From Rhizobium sp. P32RR-XVIII (GTDB lineage Bacteria > Pseudomonadota > Alphaproteobacteria > Rhizobiales > Rhizobiaceae), in contig NZ_JABAIH010000004.1 in NCBI RefSeq assembly GCF_012641395.1, forward strand, positions 62,001 to 126,000: a stretch of DNA of 64,000 nt, in the 5' to 3' direction. Every line of letters starts with the position of its first letter. Position 1 is the first letter of the stretch. A program made the position numbers and the translations under genes. Of this stretch, positions 15,810 through 24,815 are shown piece after piece. The notes beneath the pieces are model-generated. The model was not told the origin of the DNA, made no database searches, and saw nothing but the letters and a program-made list of their open reading frames with translations.

Positions 15810-18145
15810 ACCCGTCGCAGCCGCTCCACCGCCATCAGCACCCGCTCCGGCGTTGCCGGCGCGTCGAGCCGCGGGCAGATCCTGTAGTCTGCGACGCTCG
15901 CCACCGCCATCGAGAGCGCTTCAAACACGGAGATCGCCAGCATCAGCGGCGGTTCGCCGACGGCCTTGGAGCGGCCGATAGTGGCCTCATTGTTTTCCGA
16001 CCATTCCGCCAGCCGGACGTTGAAGATTTTCGGACGGTCCGAGGCGAGCGGGATCTTGTAGGTGGAGGGGGCATGCGTGCGCAGCCGGCCTTTCTCGTCC
16101 CACCAGAGTTCTTCGGTCGTCAGCCATCCCATGCCCTGGACGAAGCCGCCTTCGACCTGTCCGATGTCGATCGCCGGGTTCAGTGAACGGCCGACGTCGT
16201 GCAGGATGTCGGTGCGGTCGACCAGATATTCGCCGGTAAGCGTGTCGATCGAGACTTCCGAGCAGGCGGCACCATAGGCGAAGTAGTAAAATGGCGTGCC
16301 GCGACCCGCCTGCCTGTCCCAGTGGATCTTCGGCGTCTTGTAGAAGCCGGCGGCCGACAGTTGCACGCGGGCGAAATAGGCCTGTTTGATGAGGTCCGGG
16401 AAGGGGATTTCGCTATCGCCGATCTTCACGCGGTTCGGCAGGAAGATGACGTCGGCGGGATCGACGCTCCATTTTTCGGCGGCGAAGGCGACGAGCCGCT
16501 CCTTGATCTGCCGGGCGGCGTCGAAGGCGGCCATGCCGTTCAGGTCGGAGCCGGAGGAGGCGGCCGTTGCCGAGGTGTTCGGGACCTTGCCGGTGGTGGT
16601 CGCGGTGATCTTCACGCGGTCGATATCGACCTGGAAGCTGTCCGCCAGAACTTGTGCCACCTTGGTATAGAGGCCCTGGCCCATCTCCGTGCCGCCGTGG
16701 TTCAGGTGGATCGAGCCATCCTGATAGACATGCACGAGGGCGCCCGCCTGGTTGAAGGCGGTCATCGTAAAGGAAATGCCGAACTTCACCGGCGTCAGGG
16801 CAATGCCCTTGCGGATATACCGGCTGTCGCGATTGAAGCTGATGATAGCATTGCGGCGCTCCTGATAGTCGGCGCTCTCCTCCAGTTCGCCGACGATGCG
16901 TTCGAGGATGCTGTCTTCGACTTCCTGATGGTAGGGCGTCAGCGTGCGCCCCGAGCCGGGCTGTCCGTAGAAATTCAGCTTGCGGACTTCGAGCGGGTCC
17001 TTGCCGGTGGCGTAGGCGATTTCCTCGATGAAACGCTCGGCGCCGAGCATGCCCTGCGGCCCGCCGAAACCGCGGAAGGCGGTGTTCGAGACTGTATGTG
17101 TCTTGAGCGGCTTCGACTGCAGATGCACATGCGGGTAGAAATAGCTGGAGTCCGCATGGAAGAGCGCCCGGTCGGTGACCGGTCCGGAAAGGTCGGAGGA
17201 GAAGCCGCAGCGCGCCGCATAGGTCGCGTCCACCGCGTGGATCCGGCCTTCGTCGTCGAAGCCGAGTTCGTAATCCACCAGGAAGTCGTGGCGCTTGCCG
17301 GTCGCGCTCATGTCCTCGTCGCGGTCGGGGCGGAACTTGACGGCCCGCTTGAGTTTCTTTGCGGCGATCGCGGCAAGGGCCGCAAACTGGTTGCCCTGCG
17401 TTTCCTTGCCGCCGAAGCCGCCGCCCATGCGGCGCACGTTCACGGTGACGGCATTCGAGGGAATGTTCAGCGCATGGCCGACGATATGCTGGATTTCGCT
17501 CGGATGCTGCGTCGAAGACCAGACCGTGACTTCGTCGTCCTCGCCGGGGATCGCCATGGCGATATGGCCCTCGAGGTAGAAATGCTCCTGGCCGCCGATG
17601 CGCATCTGGCCTTTCAGCCGGCGAGGGGCGTTGGCCATTTCAGCCTTGGCGTCGCCGCGCTGCAGCGTCATCGGAGTGATAACGAGCGGGCTGCCGTTTT
17701 CGAGCGCGCCGTCGATATCGCTCCAGTGCGGCAGGTCGCGATATTCGATCCTGGCCTTGCGCGCGGCCTTGCGTGCTGCATCGCGGGTTTCGGCGATCAC
17801 GGCAAAGATCGGCTGGCCGTGGAATTCGACCCTGGTTTCGGCCAGCAGCGGCTCGTCATGGCTGCCGTTGGAGGAAACATCATTGACGCCCGGCACGTCC
17901 TTGCCGGTGAAGACCCAGACGACGCCCGGATGCTGGCGGACCTCGGAAAGGTCCATGCTGAGGATGTCCGCATGGGCGCGGTCGGATGTGCCGAGCGCGC
18001 CGTGCAGCAGGCCCGCGGGTTCTGGAATATCGTCGATATAATCAGCGGTTCCGGTCACATGCTTATGGGCTGAATCATGTTTCAGCGAACTGTGCATCGG
18101 GCCTGAGATCATCGCTTTGGCGGTGTCGAAGGTGGATTTATCCAT
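15806..18145 (-). CDS. xdhB: xanthine dehydrogenase molybdopterin-binding subunit
   Basis: Large catalytic subunit that oxidises hypoxanthine to xanthine and xanthine to urate. The 779-residue protein shows the domain order of the family, with HVTGTADYIDDIPEP (residue 30), QEHFYLEGH, the Mo-cofactor motif MGGGFGGKETQGN near 241, FRGFGGPQGM near 362 and the late VGEPPLMLAISVFEAL carrying the catalytic glutamate. Start ATG 18145 has an excellent GGAGGTGACC before it. It lies downstream of xdhA across a palindromic repeat and upstream of DUF559 and xdhC. Confidence 0.95.
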   Translation of the reverse strand: MDKSTFDTAKAMISGPMHSSLKHDSAHKHVTGTADYIDDIPEPAGLLHGALGTSDRAHADILSMDLSEVRQHPGVVWVFTGKDVPGVNDVSSNGSHDEPLLAETRVEFHGQPIFAVIAETRDAARKAARKARIEYRDLPHWSDIDGALENGSPLVITPMTLQRGDAKAEMANAPRRLKGQMRIGGQEHFYLEGHIAMAIPGEDDEVTVWSSTQHPSEIQHIVGHALNIPSNAVTVNVRRMGGGFGGKETQGNQFAALAAIAAKKLKRAVKFRPDRDEDMSATGKRHDFLVDYELGFDDEGRIHAVDATYAARCGFSSDLSGPVTDRALFHADSSYFYPHVHLQSKPLKTHTVSNTAFRGFGGPQGMLGAERFIEEIAYATGKDPLEVRKLNFYGQPGSGRTLTPYHQEVEDSILERIVGELEESADYQERRNAIISFNRDSRYIRKGIALTPVKFGISFTMTAFNQAGALVHVYQDGSIHLNHGGTEMGQGLYTKVAQVLADSFQVDIDRVKITATTTGKVPNTSATAASSGSDLNGMAAFDAARQIKERLVAFAAEKWSVDPADVIFLPNRVKIGDSEIPFPDLIKQAYFARVQLSAAGFYKTPKIHWDRQAGRGTPFYYFAYGAACSEVSIDTLTGEYLVDRTDILHDVGRSLNPAIDIGQVEGGFVQGMGWLTTEELWWDEKGRLRTHAPSTYKIPLASDRPKIFNVRLAEWSENNEATIGRSKAVGEPPLMLAISVFEALSMAVASVADYRICPRLDAPATPERVLMAVERLRRV

Positions 18146-18179
18146 GGGTCACCTCCGTCATGCAACTCGGAGCGAGCCA

Positions 18180-18294
18180 CCCCCTCATCCGCCCTCCGGG
18201 CACCTTCTCCCCGCTGGGGAGAAGGGGGAACGAGACGGCGCGGCACATCCCTTCTCCCCTCGGGGAGAAGGTGGCGGCAGCCGGATGAGGGGGC
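18180..18294. repeat. RIME-like palindromic intergenic repeat, copy 2
   Basis: Left end CCCCCTCATCCGCCCTCC and CACCTTCTCCCCG are mirrored by the right end CGGGGAGAAGGTGGCGGC and CCGGATGAGGGGGC, with an inner CCCCGCTGGGGAGAAGGG hairpin. It fills most of the xdhA-xdhB spacer (18146-18322) and matches the copy at 15213-15306. Such a long inverted repeat could form a stable mRNA structure. Confidence 0.8.
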
Positions 18295-18322
18295 TTGTTG
18301 GGGCAAACAGTCAAGTGATCCA

Positions 18323-19789
18323 TCACGCCACTCCCTCGAACCGTTTCAATTCCACCGGCGTGCCCATCGTTTCCAGGTAGAAGCGCGTAAGCAAATTCTT
18401 CGCCGTCAGTTGCCGGTATTCGGCGGTGGCGCGCCAGTCGGTCAGCGGCTGGAAATCGGCGTCGAAGGCGTCGCGCGCCTTGTCGACGGTTTCCTCGGTC
18501 CACGGCTTGCCGATCAACTCCGCCTCGACGGTGCGGGCGCGTTTCGGGGTTCCCGCCATGCCGCCGAAGGCAATGCGAATGTCATTGACGTCGCCTGCGT
18601 CATCGAGCGTCAGATAGAAGGCGCCGAGCACGGCGGTGATGTCCTCGTCGCGACGCTTGGTGATCTTGTAGACCGCGAACCGGCTCCCCTCGGCCGGGTA
18701 GGGCATGAAGACGCTCTCGACGAATTCGCCGGGCTTGCGGTCCTGCTTGCCGTAATCGATGAAAAAGTCTTCCAGCCGCAACATGCGCGTGCCCATTGCC
18801 GAGCGCAGTTTCAGCGTGGCGCCGAGTGCGATCAACGGCGGCGGGCTGTCGCCGATCGGCGAGCCATTTGCGATATTGCCGCCGATCGTGCCCATGTTTC
18901 GCACTTGCTCGCCGCCAATGCGGTTGATGAGATTGCCGAGCGTGGGCACCTTCGCGGCGAGAACGTCGAAAGCCTTGGTGTAGGTCACGCCAGCCCCGAT
19001 CGTGACGCCGCCGTCGGTCGCCTTGACCGTCTGCAATTCGCTCAGGTGATTGATGAAGACAGCCGGGTTCAGCGCCCGCATCTGCTTCGTCACCCAGAGC
19101 CCGACATCCGTCGAACCGGCGACGACGATCGCTCCCGGTTCATCAGCCAGAATGCGCGCCAGCGCCTCGACGGAACCGGGGATGATCAATCGCTCTTCGC
19201 CGGATGCGATGGTGATCGTCTCGCGTGTCTGCATCGCCCAAAGCCGGGCGACAATATCCGAGCGCGTCTTTTCCAGCGGATCGAACAGCGCGCTCGGCCG
19301 TGCGCGGCTGACGGCCTCCGCGGCCTTGACGATCGGTTCGTAGCCGGTGCAGCGACAGAGATTGCCCTGCAGCGCCTTTTCGATCTCAGCCCGGCCGGGC
19401 TTTTCGTTCGCAAGCCAGAGACCGTAGAGAGACATCACAAAACCGGGCGTGCAGAAACCGCACTGCGAGCCGTGGTAATCCACCATCGCCTGCTGCACCG
19501 GGTGCAGCGTGCCGTCTCTGGCGGCGAGATGCTCGACGGTGACGACATGGGTGCCGTTCATCGAGCCCAGGAAGCGTATGCAGGCATTGACCGTCTCGTA
19601 GGACAGCTTGCCGTCCACAAGCCGGCCGACCAGCACCGTGCAGGCGCCGCAATCGCCTTCGGCGCATCCCTCCTTCGTCCCGGTCAACCGGCGCCTCAGC
19701 CGCAGGAAATCGAGCAGCGTCTCGGTGGGCTGGACATCGTTGAGTGCGATGTCCTCGCCATTGAGGATGAAGCGGATGCAGTCTTTCAT
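18323..19789 (-). CDS. xdhA: xanthine dehydrogenase small subunit (2Fe-2S and FAD)
   Basis: Electron-transfer subunit of xanthine dehydrogenase, 488 residues. It has the first iron-sulfur cluster site CAEGDCGACTVLVG near residue 42, the second cluster cysteines CGFCTPGFVMSL and CRCTGYEPIVKAAE near 111-160, then the FAD domain with VVAGSTDVGLWVTKQMR near 220 and GGNIANGSPIGDSPP near 307. It follows bdhA by 29 bases and precedes xdhB. In S. meliloti a bdhA-xdhA-xdhB operon was reported; the order here is the same. Confidence 0.95.
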   Translation of the reverse strand: MKDCIRFILNGEDIALNDVQPTETLLDFLRLRRRLTGTKEGCAEGDCGACTVLVGRLVDGKLSYETVNACIRFLGSMNGTHVVTVEHLAARDGTLHPVQQAMVDYHGSQCGFCTPGFVMSLYGLWLANEKPGRAEIEKALQGNLCRCTGYEPIVKAAEAVSRARPSALFDPLEKTRSDIVARLWAMQTRETITIASGEERLIIPGSVEALARILADEPGAIVVAGSTDVGLWVTKQMRALNPAVFINHLSELQTVKATDGGVTIGAGVTYTKAFDVLAAKVPTLGNLINRIGGEQVRNMGTIGGNIANGSPIGDSPPPLIALGATLKLRSAMGTRMLRLEDFFIDYGKQDRKPGEFVESVFMPYPAEGSRFAVYKITKRRDEDITAVLGAFYLTLDDAGDVNDIRIAFGGMAGTPKRARTVEAELIGKPWTEETVDKARDAFDADFQPLTDWRATAEYRQLTAKNLLTRFYLETMGTPVELKRFEGVA

Positions 19790-19818
19790 GGTACCCCTTA
19801 TTGTTGTTTTTTAAATGG

Positions 19819-20595
19819 TTATGCCGCGGTCCAGCCCCCGTCAATCGAGATGTGGGTGCCGGTCACCTGCCGTGCGTCGTCGCTCGCCAGATAGAGCGCC
19901 AGGGCGCCGATCTCCTCGGCCTTGACGAATTCGTGCGTCGGCTGGGCCTTGAGGATCACCTCGGTCTTCACCTGTTCCTCGGTCATGCCGCGAGCCTTGG
20001 CCGTATCCGGTATCTGCTTTTCGACGAGCGGCGTCAGGACATAGCCGGGGCAAATGGCGTTCACCGTCACGCCGAACTCGGCAAGTTCGAGCGCTGCCGT
20101 CTTCGTCAGGCCTAATATACCATGCTTTGCGGCCACATAGGCGGATTTGAACGGCGAGGCGACGAGCGCGTGCGCCGAGGCGATGTTGATGATGCGGCCA
20201 TGCTTCTTCGCCTTCATCAGCGGGATTGCGGCGCGCATCGTGTGAAACGAGCTCGACAGGTTGATGGCGATGATCTGGTCCCATTTCTCGATCGGGAAGT
20301 CCTCGATCTTCTCGACATGCTGAACGCCGGCATTGTTGACGAGCACATCGACCGCGCCGAAGGTCTTGGCCGCGGTTGCGATAAGATCGGCGATCTCGGC
20401 CGGCTTCGTCATATCGGCCGGATGGTAGAGCACGCCGGCCTTCGAGAGCGATTCAAGCCGCTCCACTATCGCCTTGATTTCATCGGTGTTTCCGAAGCCG
20501 TTGATGACGACGTTGTCACCCTTTCCGGCAAAGGCGGTGGCAATCGCAAGGCCGATGCCACTGGTGGATCCGGTGACGACAACGGTTCTCTTCAT
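19819..20595 (-). CDS. bdhA: D-3-hydroxybutyrate dehydrogenase
   Basis: NAD-dependent short-chain dehydrogenase of 258 residues that converts 3-hydroxybutyrate to acetoacetate in poly-3-hydroxybutyrate turnover. Motifs are the cofactor loop [12 protein letters not shown] at the N-terminus, [15 protein letters not shown] near 90, the catalytic YVAAKHG near 155 and [14 protein letters not shown] near 186; the NNAGVQHV and [11 protein letters not shown] forms are typical of BdhA. ATG 20595 is preceded by AAGGAG. It leads the minus-strand xdh operon and diverges from glpK. Confidence 0.93.
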   Translation of the reverse strand: MKRTVVVTGSTSGIGLAIATAFAGKGDNVVINGFGNTDEIKAIVERLESLSKAGVLYHPADMTKPAEIADLIATAAKTFGAVDVLVNNAGVQHVEKIEDFPIEKWDQIIAINLSSSFHTMRAAIPLMKAKKHGRIINIASAHALVASPFKSAYVAAKHGILGLTKTAALELAEFGVTVNAICPGYVLTPLVEKQIPDTAKARGMTEEQVKTEVILKAQPTHEFVKAEEIGALALYLASDDARQVTGTHISIDGGWTAA

Positions 20596-20813
20596 GCTCT
20601 TCTCCTTGTGGCTTGTTCCCGACGCACTACCCGGAAGGTATGCGCAAAGCGGCGCTTCTGGCAATCGCGCGCGACATGGATTTGCAAGTGAAGCGAGCGG
20701 CCGAGATGGCCGGGTGCGTAGCTGCTTGTTATTTCGTTTTATTTTCTTTTCACGTTCGCTTTGGTGCCTTAATGATTTTCACCGATAGAAGCGATGCGCA
20801 TTGGAGGGACAGC

Positions 20814-22307
20814 GTGAGCGGATATGTTTTGGCGATCGATCAGGGCACGACGTCGACACGAGCGATCATCTTCGATGGCGACATGAAGATCGCCGGAGCC
20901 GGCCAGAAGGAGTTTACCCAGATCTATCCGCGCTCGGGCTGGGTCGAGCACGATCCCGAAGAAATCTGGGATTCGGTGGTTTCGACCATCAAGATGGCGC
21001 TCAGGGAAGCGAAGATCAAAGCCAAGGATATCGCAGCGCTTGGCATCACCAATCAGCGCGAGACCGTCGTCGTGTGGGAGCGCGAAACCGGCAAGCCGAT
21101 CCAGAACGCCATCGTCTGGCAGGATCGCCGCACGGCGACTTACTGCGACAATCTCAAGCGCCAGGGTCTCGAGAAGACATTCACGAAGAAGACGGGGCTC
21201 ATTCTCGATCCCTATTTCTCCGGCACCAAGCTTTCCTGGATGCTGGCCAACGTGAAGGGCGCGCGGGCGCGTGCTGCCAGAGGCGACCTCTGCTTCGGTA
21301 CTATCGACACCTTCCTCATCTGGCGGCTGACCGGCGGCAAGAGCTTCGTCACCGATGCCACCAATGCGTCACGCACGCTCATGTACAACATCGCCGAGAA
21401 CAGATGGGACGAGGAACTGCTCGAAATCCTGCGCGTGCCGGCCGCAATGTTGCCGGAGGTCAAGGATTGCGCCGCCGATTTCGGCGTTACCGATCCCTCT
21501 ATCTTCGGCGTCGCTATCCCGATTCTCGGCGTTGCCGGCGACCAGCAGGCCGCGACCATCGGCCAGGCCTGCTTCGAGCCCGGCATGTTGAAATCAACCT
21601 ACGGCACGGGCTGCTTCGCACTGCTCAACACCGGCGCTGACATCGTGCGTTCCAAGAACCGGCTGCTCACCACCATCGCTTATCGCTTGAACGGTGAAAC
21701 GACCTATGCGCTCGAAGGCTCGATCTTCATCGCGGGCGCGGCCGTGCAATGGCTGCGCGACGGCCTTGGCATCATCGACACCGCTGCGAAAACCGGGGAG
21801 CTTGCCGAACTGGCCGACCCGACGCAGGAGGTCTATCTGGTCCCGGCGTTCACCGGCCTCGGCGCGCCGCATTGGGATCCGAAGGCACGCGGCGCAATCT
21901 TCGGTTTGACGCGCAATACCGGTCCCGCCGAATTTGCCCGCGCGGTGCTCGAAGCCGTCTGCTATCAGACGCGCGACCTGCTCGAAGCCATGCAGAAGGA
22001 CTGGAGGAACGGCAAGGAGGACACGGTGCTGCGCGTCGACGGCGGCATGGTCGCTTCCGACTGGACGATGCAACGCCTTTCCGACCTGCTGGAAGCCCCC
22101 GTCGACCGCCCGGCCATCCTCGAAACCACAGCACTCGGCGCTGCCTGGCTTGCCGGAAGTAGGGCAGGCGTGTGGCCCGACCGCAAGGGCTTTTCCGCCA
22201 AGTGGAAACGCGACCGGCGCTTCGAGCCTGATATGGACGACAAGACGCGGGCGGCCAAGCTGAAGGGGTGGCGCAGCGCCGTGAAGCGGACATTGAGCGA
22301 AGCATAA
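20814..22307 (+). CDS. glpK: glycerol kinase
   Basis: Phosphorylates glycerol to glycerol-3-phosphate. GTG 20814 follows GGAGGGA and gives 497 residues, the usual length; the open frame further upstream is not family-like. Landmarks are [15 protein letters not shown] (residue 6), [16 protein letters not shown] near 80, the TYGTGCF and [13 protein letters not shown] segments, and [13 protein letters not shown] near 405. The gene stands alone, without glpF or glpD neighbours. T-rich repeats with TTTCG and TTTTC (20731-20755) upstream could be a GlpR-type operator, weakly supported. Confidence 0.95.
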   Translation: MSGYVLAIDQGTTSTRAIIFDGDMKIAGAGQKEFTQIYPRSGWVEHDPEEIWDSVVSTIKMALREAKIKAKDIAALGITNQRETVVVWERETGKPIQNAIVWQDRRTATYCDNLKRQGLEKTFTKKTGLILDPYFSGTKLSWMLANVKGARARAARGDLCFGTIDTFLIWRLTGGKSFVTDATNASRTLMYNIAENRWDEELLEILRVPAAMLPEVKDCAADFGVTDPSIFGVAIPILGVAGDQQAATIGQACFEPGMLKSTYGTGCFALLNTGADIVRSKNRLLTTIAYRLNGETTYALEGSIFIAGAAVQWLRDGLGIIDTAAKTGELAELADPTQEVYLVPAFTGLGAPHWDPKARGAIFGLTRNTGPAEFARAVLEAVCYQTRDLLEAMQKDWRNGKEDTVLRVDGGMVASDWTMQRLSDLLEAPVDRPAILETTALGAAWLAGSRAGVWPDRKGFSAKWKRDRRFEPDMDDKTRAAKLKGWRSAVKRTLSEA

Positions 22308-22309
22308 GG

Positions 22310-22329
22310 CGCTTTGCTTCCGCAAAGCG
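22310..22329 (+). terminator. hairpin after glpK
   Basis: CGCTTTGC at 22310-22317 and GCAAAGCG at 22322-22329 form an 8-bp stem with loop TTCC right after the glpK stop. No T-run follows, so its terminator strength is uncertain. Confidence 0.4.
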
Positions 22330-22467
22330 TGTACCCCGACAGCAGCCGTTGGCACAGCATCCTCAATCAGCATTGAAGTTGTGATAGAATGGCCCTGGAT
22401 TGGACCATCGGGTCTCGATGATCGCCAATCTTCGTTTCCTCGATGTGATTTACGGAGGGAAGGTGCC

Positions 22468-22608
22468 ATGGCCAAGGGACAGCTGCGCAGCAACCGCGAG
22501 ATACGCAAACCCAAGAAGGACAAGAGCGCTCCGAAGTCTGCGGTGGTAGCCGGATCGCAGGTTCGGCATGCCGAAAGCACGACGGTGCTCGGAAGAAAAG
22601 ACAAATAG
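22468..22608 (+). CDS. small basic conserved protein, function unknown
   Basis: A 46-residue, lysine- and arginine-rich protein (MAKGQLRSNREIRKPKKDK at the start, LGRKDK at the end). It has a strong GGAGGGAAGGT ribosome site before ATG 22468. Such short proteins are common in rhizobia, but I recognise no function. The good ribosome site is the main reason to accept it as a gene. Confidence 0.6.
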   Translation: MAKGQLRSNREIRKPKKDKSAPKSAVVAGSQVRHAESTTVLGRKDK

Positions 22609-22657
22609 CAGGGCTCGTTCGGCGACATGCAAAACGACTTGCGCCGTTTTTTCAAAT

Positions 22658-22696
22658 CCTGTACTGATCGGTATAGATGATGAAGATCAGTACAGG
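22658..22696. promoter_or_regulatory. perfect 12-bp inverted repeat, probable TetR operator
   Basis: CCTGTACTGATC at 22658-22669 and GATCAGTACAGG at 22685-22696 are exact reverse complements 15 bases apart. The left arm extends into TACTGATCGGTA, a near-palindrome of the TetR-family type. A TATAGA hexamer lies between the arms, and the AGGAG ribosome site of the next gene touches the right arm. The TetR gene two open frames downstream is the likely ligand. Confidence 0.7.
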
Positions 22697-22706
22697 AGAA
22701 AATGTC

Positions 22707-23168
22707 ATGTCTGCTCTCGTTCCGCCATTCACGCTTGAAACCGCCATTCAGAAAGTTCGCCTCGCCGAAGACGGCTGGAACAGCCGCAACCCGGACAAAG
22801 TCTCGCTGGCCTATACGCCCGACAGCCGCTGGCGGAACCGGGCCGAATTCGTCAACGGCCGCGCCGAGATCGTCGCATTCCTCACGCGCAAATGGGCCAA
22901 GGAGCTGGACTACCGGCTGATCAAGGAGCTGTGGACCTTCGGCGGGAACCGTATTGCCGTGCGCTACGCCTATGAGTGGCACGACGACAGCAACAACTGG
23001 TTTCGTTCCTATGGCAACGAGAATTGGGAATACGATGAAGCGGGCTTGATGCAGCGGCGTTTCGCCTGCATCAACGATCTTCCCATCAAGGAATCGGACC
23101 GCAAATTCCACTGGCCCCTCGGCCGCCGGCCGGATGATCATCCGGGCCTCTCGGACCTTGGCCTCTGA
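22707..23168 (+). CDS. DUF1348 (NTF2-like fold) protein
   Basis: Protein of 153 residues beginning [30 protein letters not shown], with [12 protein letters not shown] and [22 protein letters not shown] at the end, the DUF1348 pattern with an NTF2-like fold. ATG 22707 follows AGGAG; an earlier frame extension lacks a site. The gene sits under a perfect operator palindrome and is followed 15 bases later by a TetR regulator, suggesting an inducible pair. Substrate unknown. Confidence 0.82.
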   Translation: MSALVPPFTLETAIQKVRLAEDGWNSRNPDKVSLAYTPDSRWRNRAEFVNGRAEIVAFLTRKWAKELDYRLIKELWTFGGNRIAVRYAYEWHDDSNNWFRSYGNENWEYDEAGLMQRRFACINDLPIKESDRKFHWPLGRRPDDHPGLSDLGL

Positions 23169-23183
23169 GGAAAGGCACCCGCT

Positions 23184-23741
23184 CTGAAAACGCTCTACGA
23201 ACGCGCCGATGTGGTGCCGCTGCTTGCTGAAACCTTTCGCGAGCTGGGTTTCGAAGGCGCGACGCTCAGCCGGATCACCGAGCGGACCGGTATCGGCAAA
23301 GGCAGCCTCTATCACTTCTTTCCCGGCGGGAAGGAAGAGATGGCGGCTGCGGTGCTTGCTGAGGTCGATCGCTGGTTCGAGGATTTCGTCTATGAGCCGC
23401 TGCGCCGCGACGAGCCTGCTGCGGCAATCGGCGCGATGTGGCGGAACGTCGACGAGTATTTCCGCTCCGGAGGGCGCATCTGCCTGGTCGGCGCCTTTGC
23501 GCTGGACGAGACCCGCGAGCGTTTTGCCTCCACCATCAATGGCTATTTCCAACGCTGGATCGATGCGCTTGCCGATGCCCTTGTTCGCAGCGGCCGCGCG
23601 GCAGGCGAGGCGAGGGCGGCGGCTGAAGATGCCGTGGTAGGAATACAAGGCGCGCTGGTGTTGTCGCGCGCCCTCGATGACAAGTCGTTGTTCAAACGCG
23701 CGCTCGATCAGATGGCGAAGCGGTTGAGTGTCACTGCTTGA
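23184..23741 (+). CDS. TetR-family transcriptional regulator (possible CTG start)
   Basis: Regulator with the helix-turn-helix GFEGATLSRITERTGIGKG followed by SLYHFFPGGKEEM, typical of TetR. The first helix LYERADVVPLLAETFRELGFE starts before the first GTG (23211), so translation from 23211 or 23214 would cut it. An AGGAAAGG at 23168-23175 sits eight bases before CTG 23184, which restores the helix and gives about 185 residues. CTG starts are rare, so this is a hypothesis. Likely autoregulates with DUF1348 through the upstream palindrome. Confidence 0.75.
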   Translation: MKTLYERADVVPLLAETFRELGFEGATLSRITERTGIGKGSLYHFFPGGKEEMAAAVLAEVDRWFEDFVYEPLRRDEPAAAIGAMWRNVDEYFRSGGRICLVGAFALDETRERFASTINGYFQRWIDALADALVRSGRAAGEARAAAEDAVVGIQGALVLSRALDDKSLFKRALDQMAKRLSVTA

Positions 23742-24687
23742 ACCAGGGGCTCCTCACGCTCCAGAAAATGACGCTGCCGCCGAGATAGTCGTCGGCGAAG
23801 GCTGTGAACTCTTCCTTGGTGAAGGGCTTCTTCGTCTTCGGATTCTTGTAGGTCAGCGTCGGCTCCTGCACGGCCATGCCGACATAGGCAAGCTTACCCT
23901 TGTACTGGTTGAAGAAGGGATAGGAGTTCTTCATCTGCGCCTTCCGGTTGGGCACGATGTCCGGTCCGCCCAGCCCGATATTGTTCTTTGCCGCGAAATC
24001 GAAGAGGCGGCTCATGTACTTGTGGTCGTTCTCCCATTCGCAGGGCCAGAAGTTCACATATTGAACGACCATGGATTTTACGAAGGCCTTGCGCGCGAAG
24101 CCGAGGTTTTCCATTTCCCCGGAGAAATAGGCGTCGCAGGAGAAATCCTTCGGCTCGTTCTTCGGATCGAGATCGATCGACGTTTCGGGTAGGTTGATGC
24201 CGTAGACGCGTCCGTCGAATTTTGCAGCCAGCGCGGCGATAAGCGCCTGATAGCGCTCGCGAACCGCCGGGTTCCATTGCTGCGCCACCCAGCCTGAACC
24301 GATGCCCTTGTTCTCGCCCGGATTGTCGAACTGCGGCGCAAGGCCACCGCCATACTCGGTGCCGGTGAGCATGTAGTCCGGGATGTTGCGGGCTTTCGGA
24401 TTGAAGAAGCGGTCCTGCACTTGGATGAAGAGCTTCTTGTGAAGACCGTCGGTGATGGCGAGATCTCTCTCGATTGCAGAGAAGTCGTATTCGCCTTTCG
24501 CCGCTTCCAGCATCTTCCAATTATAGACGACCTGCGCGCCGCCGATATCCGGCCGCTCGAGCAGGGCCTTGGCGGCGTCGAGATTTCCGGAGCTGGTATA
24601 GATGAAGTTCTGGGGCGCGGCCGATGCGGCAGTGGCGCTCACGCAGATGACGGCAAATGTGGAAAGGGTGCTTGCAATAGGCTTCAT
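23731..24687 (-). CDS. exported glycoside-hydrolase-like protein
   Basis: Protein of 318 residues with a signal peptide ending near ATAASAAPQN. The mature part reads like a TIM-barrel glycosidase: ERPDIGGAQVVYNWKMLEAAKGEYDFSAIE in the first part, RVYGINLPETSID with a candidate acid residue, and SVIFWSVRSPWF at the end, similar to beta-galactosidase (GH42-like) barrels. TAGGAAG precedes ATG 24687. It overlaps the convergent TetR gene by 11 bases. The substrate is unknown and the family is inferred. Confidence 0.65.
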   Translation of the reverse strand: MKPIASTLSTFAVICVSATAASAAPQNFIYTSSGNLDAAKALLERPDIGGAQVVYNWKMLEAAKGEYDFSAIERDLAITDGLHKKLFIQVQDRFFNPKARNIPDYMLTGTEYGGGLAPQFDNPGENKGIGSGWVAQQWNPAVRERYQALIAALAAKFDGRVYGINLPETSIDLDPKNEPKDFSCDAYFSGEMENLGFARKAFVKSMVVQYVNFWPCEWENDHKYMSRLFDFAAKNNIGLGGPDIVPNRKAQMKNSYPFFNQYKGKLAYVGMAVQEPTLTYKNPKTKKPFTKEEFTAFADDYLGGSVIFWSVRSPWFKQ

Positions 24688-24815
24688 CGGCTTCCTAAAA
24701 ATCGATTGGATATGGATTGCCTCGACGGTCAGCGAGCCATCCACACGAAAGCAGGCGGTTCCATGGCAGATGTGCCGGCGCATCATCTGTGGTTAATCAC
24801 GGCCGCCTCAACAGG

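Noticed and set aside
16199..18073. Open frame of over 600 codons on the plus strand opposite xdhB
   Set aside because: Shadow of xdhB in high-GC DNA; no ribosome site and the real gene explains the region.
21594..23648. Minus-strand frame over glpK, small gene, DUF1348 and TetR
   Set aside because: Spans several good plus-strand genes and has no protein-family look.
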